Part shown: positions 1 to 5,682 of the stretch, piece after piece
Position numbering within the stretch: the stretch's first letter is position 1
How the letters are laid out: every line of letters starts with the position of its first letter
Assembly: GCA_003123965.1 (NCBI GenBank)
Contig: NNSL01000171.1
Coordinates: 1 to 6,654 of the forward strand
Direction: 5' to 3'
DNA: 6,654 bases
Source: Balneolaceae bacterium SMO_bin1
GTDB lineage: Bacteria > Bacteroidota > Rhodothermia > Balneolales > Balneolaceae
Translations under genes and position numbers: made by a program
Notes under the pieces: generated by a model
Database searches by the model: none
The model's input: the letters and a program-made list of their open reading frames with translations, nothing else
Told to the model about the DNA's origin: nothing

Positions 1-125
1 AGCAGCGTAACATCATGCCCGCGCCGGGCAAATTCTTTTACGAGTTCTGTTGTACGCAGCGAGCGCGGCGAATTGGTCGGGTAAAAGGAACTGCTGACAA
101 TTAGTATTTTTTTTCGACTTTCCAT
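1..125 (-). CDS. GT4-type glycosyltransferase, N-terminal fragment (runs off the left edge)
   Basis: Only the first 41 codons are present. The protein begins MESRKKILIVSSSFYPTNSP and continues with SLRTTELVKEFARRGHDVTLL. A beta strand (KILIVSS), then a loop (FYPTNSPRS), an amphipathic helix (ELVKEFARRGH) and a second strand (DVTLL) match the start of the N-terminal Rossmann-like domain of GT-B glycosyltransferases of the GT4 (RfaG/WbuB-like) type. Those enzymes transfer a sugar from a nucleotide donor at the inner face of the cytoplasmic membrane. The ATG shares its A with the TGA stop of the upstream glycosyltransferase (TGATG). It has the best ribosome-binding site of the operon, AAGGAG 8 bases upstream, so the start is secure. 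It continues the operon, and translational coupling is likely. The donor-binding C-terminal domain is outside the window, so substrate and exact family cannot be given. Confidence 0.75.
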   Translation of the reverse strand, partial: MESRKKILIVSSSFYPTNSPRSLRTTELVKEFARRGHDVTL

Positions 126-988
126 CACAATTGCTCCTTGGTCAAAACTCTGCGATTCTGTGATTTCTTTTTCTCAGCCTTATTTGTACTCAAAACATAT
201 ACAACAGCAGAAATACGTTGATAAAAGTAGGTGAACGGATTCACCCGATGCCTGAATAAATCCGGGATTATTTTAATTGTGCCCAGCAGTGCTTTTAAAA
301 GTGCGACGGGTCCGTTTATTCGGCAATCGATGCCACCGGTGGTCCAATTTTTTCGAATATCATACTTGGGAATGGTTTTGATGGTGCTTTCGTAGGGATG
401 CTCAACCACATATTCCGGGAAATACACCACTTTCAGCCCAGCTTCAATACAGTCGTGTAAAAATAGGCGTTCATCGTTACAAATAAGCAGCGGGCGACCT
501 GCTCCAAAGCGCTCATCAAACCAGATGTTTTTCTCTTTAATTGCGGGAATATCAAATGCTACTTGCACAGTTCCCACTTCTGGCGCCTTCTTATACTCAA
601 TAATTTTGTCAGGGTATGATCTATATTCTGGTTCACCCGGTGGTGTTCGTATTTTAAAGACTGCTACATCAACCTGACTGTTTTCAAGGAACGTCTTTTT
701 AAGAAGATCAATATCAGAATGTCGGTATGTAACATCGTCATCAGAAAACAAACCAATATCACCGTCGGCCAATTGAATGGCATGATTCCGCGACTTTGCC
801 ACCCCGGAACCCTCAATATGTGATACTTGCACATCTGGACGCTGTAATTCTCTGGGTGTATACTTGTAATATGCATCTGTATACTGGTGAGAAATAATGT
901 AACTAACATAGTTTCGGGGACTGAGTACGACATTTTTCACCTTGTCAATACCCTCATCAATAGTCGATATTAGCACATTAATTTTCAT
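125..988 (-). CDS. Family-2-type (GT-A fold) glycosyltransferase
   Basis: A 287-residue protein beginning MKINVLIST. The N-terminal KINVLIST strand, GSGVAKSRNHAIQLADGD (about 60-77) and the acidic FSDDDV (about 81-86) match GT-A glycosyltransferases. The SRNxAI...GD...DDD arrangement is the usual nucleotide-sugar and metal-binding core. NDERLF (171-176) sits where the family has its acceptor-side acidic residues, and it is followed by VVYFPEYVVEHP. The hydrophobic stretch ALLKALLGTIKIIPDLF near the C-terminus, with a basic tail, may bind the membrane. It probably adds one sugar to a lipid-linked repeat unit on the cytoplasmic side; donor and acceptor are unknown. I chose ATG at 988, 4 bases after the stop of the upstream gene. 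An in-frame GTG at 1021 would add 11 residues overlapping that gene and would precede the natural first beta strand. The stop overlaps the next gene by one base. Confidence 0.8.
   Translation of the reverse strand: MKINVLISTIDEGIDKVKNVVLSPRNYVSYIISHQYTDAYYKYTPRELQRPDVQVSHIEGSGVAKSRNHAIQLADGDIGLFSDDDVTYRHSDIDLLKKTFLENSQVDVAVFKIRTPPGEPEYRSYPDKIIEYKKAPEVGTVQVAFDIPAIKEKNIWFDERFGAGRPLLICNDERLFLHDCIEAGLKVVYFPEYVVEHPYESTIKTIPKYDIRKNWTTGGIDCRINGPVALLKALLGTIKIIPDLFRHRVNPFTYFYQRISAVVYVLSTNKAEKKKSQNRRVLTKEQL
134..139 (-). promoter_or_regulatory. Shine-Dalgarno AAGGAG of the GT4 gene
   Basis: AAGGAG on the minus strand ends 8 bases before the ATG at 125. It lies inside the last codons of the preceding gene. 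It is the only strong Shine-Dalgarno match among the minus-strand starts here, and it supports the choice of start at the TGATG stop/start overlap. Confidence 0.6.
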
Positions 989-992
989 TGGC

Positions 993-1976
993 TCAATTCT
1001 TAAACTCAAGTCCGGCCCCACGTACTGCTTGCAGCACCAGTTCTCTTGCTAGGTTTTTAGCAAAACTTGTTCTTTCGAAGTCAAACCCCAGCGTATCCAG
1101 AATTTGTTTTTGCTTCCTGTAGGTTTTTAAAGATCGGTTTTCCATCAGATTTCTTGCCAGCAAGATGTAAAACATATTTAGCTTACATTGCAGCCGCTCA
1201 TGGTGTTCCTCTTCACTCAAAAAAACAGGCCCATATTTCAACTGCGAAAAAATTATGGCATGGATAAATGAAAAATCCTCTTTAACCATTGTATTCGTCA
1301 CACTTTTTTCATGATGCCGCGTAAAGGTGAGTACTTGGTGAACGAAGCCAAAATCTGACTCTTGCAGCAAATCCAGGCATGCCGCTGTATCGGTAGCCAA
1401 ATGTGAATCTTCGTACACTTTATCACGGCTGCGAATTAAGTCGCAGCGCATAAGCAGCGATGAGGGTGATCCGAAATACGAGGTGCCTCTCAATAGATAT
1501 TTTCGTGCTATTTCTTTCCCGGAATTAAAGGTGCTGGGATAGCCTAAACCATCCAGGCCCACTTTAGTACTGCTCTCAGAACCATCCAACCGATAGGAAC
1601 TTACAATACCCACGCTGGGATGTTGCTCTGCAACCTCAACCATTTTCGTGATACAGTCCGGGAAAAGCCAATCGTCAGTGTGTACCACTTTGCAGTACTT
1701 GCTTTCTGGTGACATTTGGTAGAAGGCATGGTTGTGGTTATCAACCACTGACAGAAACTCCTCGTTATTATGGATTCGTATGCGATCATCCAGTGCTGCA
1801 TATTTCTCCATTATCTGCAAGCTATTGTCGGTGCTTTTGTTGTTAATAAGAACGTACTCCCAGCTTTGATAAGTCTGCTCAAGAACACTCTGTATGCACT
1901 TTTCGAGATACTTCTGGCCGTTGTAAACGGGTGTTAACACACTGACAAATGGTTCCTTTTTTATTGTAGTATCCAT
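993..1976 (-). CDS. Glycosyltransferase family 2
   Basis: A 327-residue GT2 enzyme. FVSVLTPVYNGQKYLEKCIQS (about 10-30) is the classic first strand and helix. SVLEQTYQSWEYVLINNKST and the following DNS correspond to the common QTYxxxExIxxxDGSTDxS motif, with NNKSTDNS replacing DNGSTDGS. VVHTDDWLFP (about 97-106) carries the DxD-type metal and UDP-binding acidic pair. An acidic stretch DSHLATDTAACLDLL (around 190-205) and FVHQVLTFTRHHEKSVT match the acceptor-side region. No membrane span is evident, so it is cytosolic or peripheral. It should transfer one sugar in repeat-unit assembly; the specificity cannot be read. It starts 19 bp after the FAD oxidoreductase stop and ends 4 bp before the next glycosyltransferase. 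No Shine-Dalgarno sequence is visible before the ATG, only an A-rich leader (ACCAAAAATG). Confidence 0.87.
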   Translation of the reverse strand: MDTTIKKEPFVSVLTPVYNGQKYLEKCIQSVLEQTYQSWEYVLINNKSTDNSLQIMEKYAALDDRIRIHNNEEFLSVVDNHNHAFYQMSPESKYCKVVHTDDWLFPDCITKMVEVAEQHPSVGIVSSYRLDGSESSTKVGLDGLGYPSTFNSGKEIARKYLLRGTSYFGSPSSLLMRCDLIRSRDKVYEDSHLATDTAACLDLLQESDFGFVHQVLTFTRHHEKSVTNTMVKEDFSFIHAIIFSQLKYGPVFLSEEEHHERLQCKLNMFYILLARNLMENRSLKTYRKQKQILDTLGFDFERTSFAKNLARELVLQAVRGAGLEFKN

Positions 1977-1995
1977 TTTTGGTAATGTTGATACG

Positions 1996-3324
1996 TTAAA
2001 TTTTACTTTTACTCACTATTGTATGATCAACCATTTTCTGGGCAGCATTCTCACCGCTTTTGAACGCCTCGTCTGTCCATATATAGCCCCAATCGCCGTA
2101 TCGCCCGCAGTATCGAATGCCAACTTCGTCTAAGTAATCATGGACTGTTTGTACCGCTTGCTGGCGGTCTAAGTCAAATATGACGTTTGCATATTTTATA
2201 AATTGGGTGCTTGTATGGATAATATTGTCATCTTCTTTAAGCAAGCCGCAACGTTTTAAATCAGCAATAACCGGGTCGATACATTCTTGCGGAGTGCGGT
2301 CAACAGGTCGGTATTTATCGGAGAAGTAAATTTCTGCCTGAATACTTCCGCAGCCGGGGGGCACTGTTTTGGGCGACATTTGATACGGGAAACTGAGACG
2401 CGTAAAAATGATATCAGTATCATAAAAATACGTCCATATAGCATCCGTAATATCTTCTCGGTCAATACCCACATTTACAATAATACAGCTGGTGCAGGCC
2501 AATTTATTCCCTGCTTCAACCACTTCCGGTGGTACATTTTCTATGATATTAGTCGTGAGTTCAGGCAGTGGAATGGACGAAATCACTTCATCGTAGACCA
2601 TCTCCTTTCCGTTGCCAAATCGAATACGCCTATTCTTGGCATCAATGCTGGTGACCTTGTGGTCCAGTTTAATTTCGGCCAACTGGGTAAACTTATTCAG
2701 ATAGCCTGCAAATCCGTCTTCAGTGGGGTATCGAAATTTATCAATATAGTGTACATCGGGCGTAGAGGGTTTTAGAGCTCCTTCCAGCACTTCTTTTAAA
2801 TCCGGTTGATAAAGCCTCGGCCCCAGCCAGTCGATATCCATATTCTCTGCATCAACCGTATGGTATTTTTTTCCATACACCATCGGAAAAGTTTCGGCAA
2901 AGGTTTTCCCAAACTTGGCGTACAGCCACTCCTTATAATTGGTAACGTGGCCGTTAGTTCGGTGTTTAGCCTCAATAAAATCTTTTAGTACATCAACAAT
3001 CAGATCGCCTGGAAGACCGTACAAATTGCATTGAGCAGGGTGCTTTATCCAGTGGCCTTTCCAGTAATTATTCACTACGGCCTTTACCGTTTCATACTCT
3101 TGATCGACGTTATCAGCCAAGAGTTTTTGGATGCGCTCATCTTCGGTAAACGAAATGTGCGGTCCATCATCAAAAATAAAGCCGTCATCTGTTTTGAATG
3201 ATGCTGTATGCCCTCCGATGTAGGGATTTTTATCATACAAACAAATTTCTTCATTTACTCCCTGCTGACGCAGTCTATAAGCGGCCCCGAAGCCTGCCAT
3301 GCCCGTTCCTAATATGCAAATCAT
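1996..3324 (-). CDS. FAD-dependent oxidoreductase, amine-oxidase/protoporphyrinogen-oxidase-like
   Basis: A 442-residue protein starting directly with a dinucleotide-binding fold: ILGTGMAGFGAAYRL (residues 4-18, GxGxxG at 6-11), an acidic residue ending beta 2 (LYDKNP, D31), then IGGHTASF (36-43) and FDDGPHISF (51-59). These are the FAD-binding signatures of the amine oxidase / protoporphyrinogen oxidase / UDP-galactopyranose mutase superfamily. The C-terminal GRYGDWGYIWTDEAFKSGE (from 407) resembles the second FAD-contacting segment of that superfamily. Such proteins occur in polysaccharide clusters and are often annotated as amine oxidase. It is probably cytosolic and may act on a nucleotide sugar or lipid-linked sugar, but this is inferred only from the gene neighbourhood. 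UDP-galactopyranose mutase is shorter and opens differently, so that name is not supported. It lies 26 bp after the SDR gene stop and 19 bp before the first GT2 gene. No clear Shine-Dalgarno sequence precedes the ATG. Confidence 0.75.
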   Translation of the reverse strand: MICILGTGMAGFGAAYRLRQQGVNEEICLYDKNPYIGGHTASFKTDDGFIFDDGPHISFTEDERIQKLLADNVDQEYETVKAVVNNYWKGHWIKHPAQCNLYGLPGDLIVDVLKDFIEAKHRTNGHVTNYKEWLYAKFGKTFAETFPMVYGKKYHTVDAENMDIDWLGPRLYQPDLKEVLEGALKPSTPDVHYIDKFRYPTEDGFAGYLNKFTQLAEIKLDHKVTSIDAKNRRIRFGNGKEMVYDEVISSIPLPELTTNIIENVPPEVVEAGNKLACTSCIIVNVGIDREDITDAIWTYFYDTDIIFTRLSFPYQMSPKTVPPGCGSIQAEIYFSDKYRPVDRTPQECIDPVIADLKRCGLLKEDDNIIHTSTQFIKYANVIFDLDRQQAVQTVHDYLDEVGIRYCGRYGDWGYIWTDEAFKSGENAAQKMVDHTIVSKSKI

Positions 3325-3350
3325 GGTTCAACGTATTTAGATTGTTTTGA

Positions 3351-4274
3351 TTAAGCTGCTGTAATTTCAAGTTCTTTTTGCCACCATTTTATAGTGTCTT
3401 CTATACCTTCTTCCAGATCAAATTTAGGGACCCATTCAAGCTCGTTGCGAAGCCTGGAGTTATCTGCCATCACAACGGGAGAATCAAATATGCTTTCAAC
3501 AGGACCGTAGGCCAGCAGGTGTAAGGCATTTAGCTTTTCCCCGGCCATATCCACAATTTCGCGTAATTTCACGGCTCGTCCCGATCCAATATTCACTGCT
3601 CCCGATATGTCACTCACCAGTAGCTTAACCAGCGCATCAGCAACATCAACTACATGTAAGTAATCCCGCATCTGATTTCCATGCGACATTTTGGCCTCTT
3701 GCTTCATCAGCAGGCAGCGAATTGCGTACGCCACCAAACGGCTTTCGGCTTCATGCGGCCCGTATACAAAAAATGTTCTGCCAGAAGCGTAGCTAAGCCC
3801 TATTTGGGTTGAATATTTTTCAAGAATTTTGTGGACGGCCAGTTTGCACTCTCCATAAATAGATTGCGGGTTAGTTGGCGTAACAGATTCGTTACAGTAC
3901 CCAAATTTCCAGTCATATTCGGTGCAGCTACCGCCCATTACAAAACGTTTACCTCCGTTCTCAGAAAATTTTCGCGCCAGGTGCAAGGTTGCTTCAACCC
4001 ATTCTATATTCCTTTCAGAGGTCATGCGGTCGCGGGGGTTATCGTACCACGCAAGGTGCAATAAATGACTAGCACCTACATTTTCACACAATACATCTAC
4101 CTCCTTTGCATCAAGAATATTGACCTTATGCCATGTTGGCCCTTTTCCATTTTGGGATTGCGCCTCAATTTCTTTAGATGTTATAGCGTGAACTTCAAAT
4201 CCCAGCTTCTCTAAGAATGGGAGCGTGTGTCTGCCGATAAATCCTCGGGCGCCAGTTACAATTATTTTATTCAT
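3351..4274 (-). CDS. NAD(P)-dependent sugar epimerase/dehydratase/reductase (extended SDR)
   Basis: A 307-residue extended short-chain dehydrogenase. IIVTGARGFIGRH (4-16) is the TGxxGFxG cofactor-binding loop. GGSCTEYDW (114-122) holds the catalytic-type Ser116, and YGECK (140-144) is the YxxxK catalytic pair. GRTFFVYGPHE (165-175), QMRDYLHVVDVADAL (201-215) and VNIGSGRAVKL (227-237) are the usual substrate-domain segments of nucleotide-sugar SDRs. It should act on an NDP-sugar in the cytosol. Lying directly after rfbF, it may work on a CDP-sugar in the manner of CDP-abequose/paratose synthases, but the sequence alone does not separate a 4-reductase from an epimerase. It does not open like RfbG (CDP-glucose 4,6-dehydratase). 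I chose ATG at 4274, which places the first strand at the N-terminus. An in-frame GTG at 4328 would add 18 non-conserved residues and overlap rfbF. AGGA lies 13 bases upstream of the ATG, a weak and distant Shine-Dalgarno match. Confidence 0.83.
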   Translation of the reverse strand: MNKIIVTGARGFIGRHTLPFLEKLGFEVHAITSKEIEAQSQNGKGPTWHKVNILDAKEVDVLCENVGASHLLHLAWYDNPRDRMTSERNIEWVEATLHLARKFSENGGKRFVMGGSCTEYDWKFGYCNESVTPTNPQSIYGECKLAVHKILEKYSTQIGLSYASGRTFFVYGPHEAESRLVAYAIRCLLMKQEAKMSHGNQMRDYLHVVDVADALVKLLVSDISGAVNIGSGRAVKLREIVDMAGEKLNALHLLAYGPVESIFDSPVVMADNSRLRNELEWVPKFDLEEGIEDTIKWWQKELEITAA

Positions 4275-4308
4275 ACTGCAGGCTTTTTCCTGATTTTGAT
4301 TTTTTGTA

Positions 4309-5145
4309 CTAGAACTTAACCTTGCCACCTTTTTCAGTATATATATCGGGCTGGCCGTTTACTTTAGGCCGATCCCATATTTTCCAAGCCGGATCTTCTG
4401 ATTTCCACATATCTTCAAGGACCCTTTTATCGCGCAGGGTATCCATAGGCTGCCAAAAACCAGTGTGCTTGTAGGCCGAAAGTTGCCCCTTTCGCGCCAG
4501 GTTTCGCAGTGGTTCATGTTCCCACACAGTTTCATCTCCGTTTATATAGTCAATTACTTCTGGTTCAAGCACAAAAAACCCACCGTTGATCCAGGCACCG
4601 GCTCCCATCGGCTTTTCGTGGAATGAATTGATCTGCACATCATCATCTTCCAGATGGAATACACCAAACCGCCCAGGTTCACGTACAGCTGTTAAGGTAG
4701 CCAGCCCGCCCTCTGCCTGATGAAAACGTACAAGCTCGTTGATATCAACATCGCTAACTCCATCGCCGTAGGTCATACAAAAGGTTTCGTCACCGACATA
4801 TTCTTTCACCTGCTTTAACCGCCCTCCGGTCATGGTGCCATCACCCGTATCTACCAGCGTTATTTTCCATGGCTCAACATCATTTTGATGCACGTGCATT
4901 TGGTTTGCACGCATATCAAAAGTTACATCAGACCGATGCAGATAATAGTTGGCGAAATAATCTTTAATCATTGTGCCCTTATACCCACAGCAAACCACAA
5001 ACTCATTGATGCCGTGGAAGGAGTATATTTTCATGATATGCCACAGAATGGGATATTCTCCAATCTCTACCATGGGCTTAGGCTTGATGTAGGTTTCTTC
5101 GCTCAATCGCGTTCCGTAACCGCCGGCAAGAATTACTGCTTTCAT
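4309..5145 (-). CDS. rfbF: Glucose-1-phosphate cytidylyltransferase
   Basis: This enzyme makes CDP-glucose from CTP and glucose-1-phosphate (EC 2.7.7.33), the first step to CDP-linked deoxysugars. It matches Salmonella RfbF almost end to end from memory: [18 protein letters not shown] (1-18) is the nucleotide-binding signature, KPKPMVEIG (21-29) follows, and then CCGYKG (52-57), [13 protein letters not shown] (98-110), YGDGVSD (126-132), [18 protein letters not shown] (175-192) and [11 protein letters not shown] (230-240). The enterobacterial protein stops near the PWKTW-like segment, at about 257 residues. Here WKIW is followed by roughly 20 more residues ([20 protein letters not shown]), giving 278. 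The ATG at 5145 is preferred, because MKAV is the conserved N-terminus; an in-frame GTG at 5154 would add three residues. GGGGTG, 6 bases upstream, is a weak ribosome-binding site. It is the first gene of the minus-strand operon and faces the long divergent region. Confidence 0.95.
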   Translation of the reverse strand: MKAVILAGGYGTRLSEETYIKPKPMVEIGEYPILWHIMKIYSFHGINEFVVCCGYKGTMIKDYFANYYLHRSDVTFDMRANQMHVHQNDVEPWKITLVDTGDGTMTGGRLKQVKEYVGDETFCMTYGDGVSDVDINELVRFHQAEGGLATLTAVREPGRFGVFHLEDDDVQINSFHEKPMGAGAWINGGFFVLEPEVIDYINGDETVWEHEPLRNLARKGQLSAYKHTGFWQPMDTLRDKRVLEDMWKSEDPAWKIWDRPKVNGQPDIYTEKGGKVKF

Positions 5146-5257
5146 AAATGGCACCCCATTTTTAAGGCTTAGTTGTTTTTTTGAAGCGCCGGAGTGTAAT
5201 CAAGAATATTTTTTTGATCTGCGAAATAACTCAACCCCTGAGCGTTCCTATAACTAT

Positions 5258-5286
5258 TAGAATTGTTGGCCCGATTGCACTTTCAA
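5258..5286 (-). promoter_or_regulatory. Possible sigma70-like promoter for the polysaccharide operon
   Basis: On the minus strand, TTGAAA (5286-5281) is followed after 17 bases by ATTCTA (5263-5258), with further AT-rich sequence (ATAGTTATAG) just downstream. It points at rfbF and would give a leader of roughly 100 bases. The -10 match is weak. If the host uses a Bacteroidota-type TAnnTTTG element, this call is wrong; I saw no good copy of that element on this strand. Confidence 0.2.
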
Positions 5287-5333
5287 TTCACTATTTACTA
5301 GATCAATAAGTATGCCAAGCCGCAAAAAAATTA

Positions 5334-5443
5334 TTTACACAGCTTTAAATTTATTGTATGAGCTATAAATGCAAGCTTACAGCCTTATTAACAAACGGTT
5401 ACGTGTTGTTAGAGAGGTGACCAAGTAAATTTTACACAAGCTT
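5334..5443 (+). repeat. Two copies of a TTTACACA(A)GCTT element
   Basis: TTTACACAGCTT at 5334-5345 and TTTACACAAGCTT at 5431-5443 differ by one inserted A and lie 97 bases apart in the same orientation. The second copy overlaps the ACAAGCTTGT palindrome. They could be paired binding sites for one regulator. In such AT-rich DNA some chance similarity is expected. Confidence 0.3.
5389..5411. repeat. Inverted repeat / hairpin with a GTTA loop
   Basis: TAACAAACG (5389-5397) pairs with CGT-G-TTGTTA (5402-5411), with one bulged base (G5405) and a four-base GTTA loop, giving a 9-bp stem. No T-run follows on either strand, so it does not look like an intrinsic terminator. It could be a protein-binding site or an RNA structure in a leader. 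Confidence 0.4.
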
Positions 5444-5445
5444 GT
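5436..5445. repeat. Perfect 10-bp palindrome ACAAGCTTGT
   Basis: ACAAGCTTGT reads the same on both strands. It is bracketed at unequal distance by TTTAC (5431-5435) and GTAAA (5450-5454), a second set of complementary arms. Palindromes like this in a divergent promoter region are typical of dimeric regulator sites, but no regulator gene is in the window. Confidence 0.35.
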
Positions 5446-5580
5446 TTAGGTAAATATAAGCAGCAGCCATTTTCTGTGGGCTAAATATTTATACATCACC
5501 ATTTTGAGCCGTTTCAAGGTCATATACCCGTACTCCCAAGATATAGTGTACCCGCCCTGCCAATATTTATGATGTGTTAT

Positions 5581-5601
5581 CAATAGCTGGCACAACTATT
5601 G
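5581..5601. repeat. Inverted repeat CAATAG-N9-CTATTG
   Basis: Six-base arms CAATAG (5581-5586) and CTATTG (5596-5601) flank a 9-base centre, CTGGCACAA. Spacing and length suit a dimeric DNA-binding protein. It sits 24 bases upstream of the proposed -35 of the propeller gene, a place typical of activator sites. No regulator is identified. Confidence 0.35.
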
Positions 5602-5624
5602 TTAATACTTATTACGAGAGGCTT

Positions 5625-5654
5625 TTGATGCAGTAATATTACCGCTGCTAAAAT
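5625..5654 (+). promoter_or_regulatory. Possible promoter for the beta-propeller gene
   Basis: TTGATG (5625-5630), an 18-base spacer and TAAAAT (5649-5654) make a fair sigma70-like pair. Transcription would start about 20 bases before the ATG at 5683. The spacer contains the perfect palindrome GTAATATTAC, which could be an operator. This is a pattern match only. Confidence 0.3.
5633..5642. repeat. Perfect 10-bp palindrome GTAATATTAC
   Basis: GTAATATTAC is fully self-complementary and lies between the proposed -35 and -10 of the propeller gene. The flanks GCAG and CTGC (5629-5632 and 5646-5649) extend the dyad off-centre. If used, it would suit a repressor. Confidence 0.3.
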
Positions 5655-5682
5655 CACAATATCTAAACGTTGGTATCTAATA

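Larger units (their letters stand above)
5146..5682. other. Divergent intergenic region, non-coding
   Basis: A 537-bp AT-rich stretch separates rfbF (leftward) from the beta-propeller gene (rightward). All frames are interrupted by frequent stops, and no ORF looks like a protein. No tRNA, CRISPR array or transposon end is apparent. It holds several short inverted repeats (5389-5411, 5436-5445, 5581-5601, 5633-5642), two copies of a TTTACACA(A)GCTT element and weak promoter-like matches on both strands. Because both neighbours point outward, it must supply both promoters unless an RNA gene is also present. That would explain structured sequence, but the length is generous for promoters alone. 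Confidence 0.7.

Noticed and set aside
664..933. 89-codon minus-strand open frame inside the family-2-type glycosyltransferase at 125-988
   Set aside because: It is another frame of a real gene, with no family features. The same applies to 1067-1267, 1601-1801, 2256-2474, 2806-2988, 3831-4064, 4885-5172 and 6213-6398.
989..1021. Upstream GTG start for the glycosyltransferase at 125-988
   Set aside because: It adds 11 residues before the conserved first strand and overlaps the preceding gene; the ATG at 988 fits better. The GTG at 4328 (SDR) and the GTG at 5154 (rfbF) were rejected for similar reasons.
2287..2775. 162-codon plus-strand open frame antisense to the FAD oxidoreductase
   Set aside because: It lies wholly inside a well-supported gene, shows no recognisable domain and has the irregular composition of antisense translation.
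1996..3324. UDP-galactopyranose mutase (glf) identity
   Set aside because: The FAD motifs are shared across the superfamily, but the length and the C-terminal GRYGDWGYIW segment do not match what I know of Glf.
5142..5159. Five-codon upstream frame (MGCHL) whose stop overlaps the rfbF ATG
   Set aside because: It looks like a coupled leader peptide, but it is too short, has no clear ribosome-binding site, and could easily arise by chance.
5146..5682. tRNA, CRISPR array, insertion-sequence end or intrinsic terminator in the gap
   Set aside because: No cloverleaf, no regularly spaced repeats, no terminal inverted repeats with a transposase, and no GC-rich stem followed by a T-run were found.
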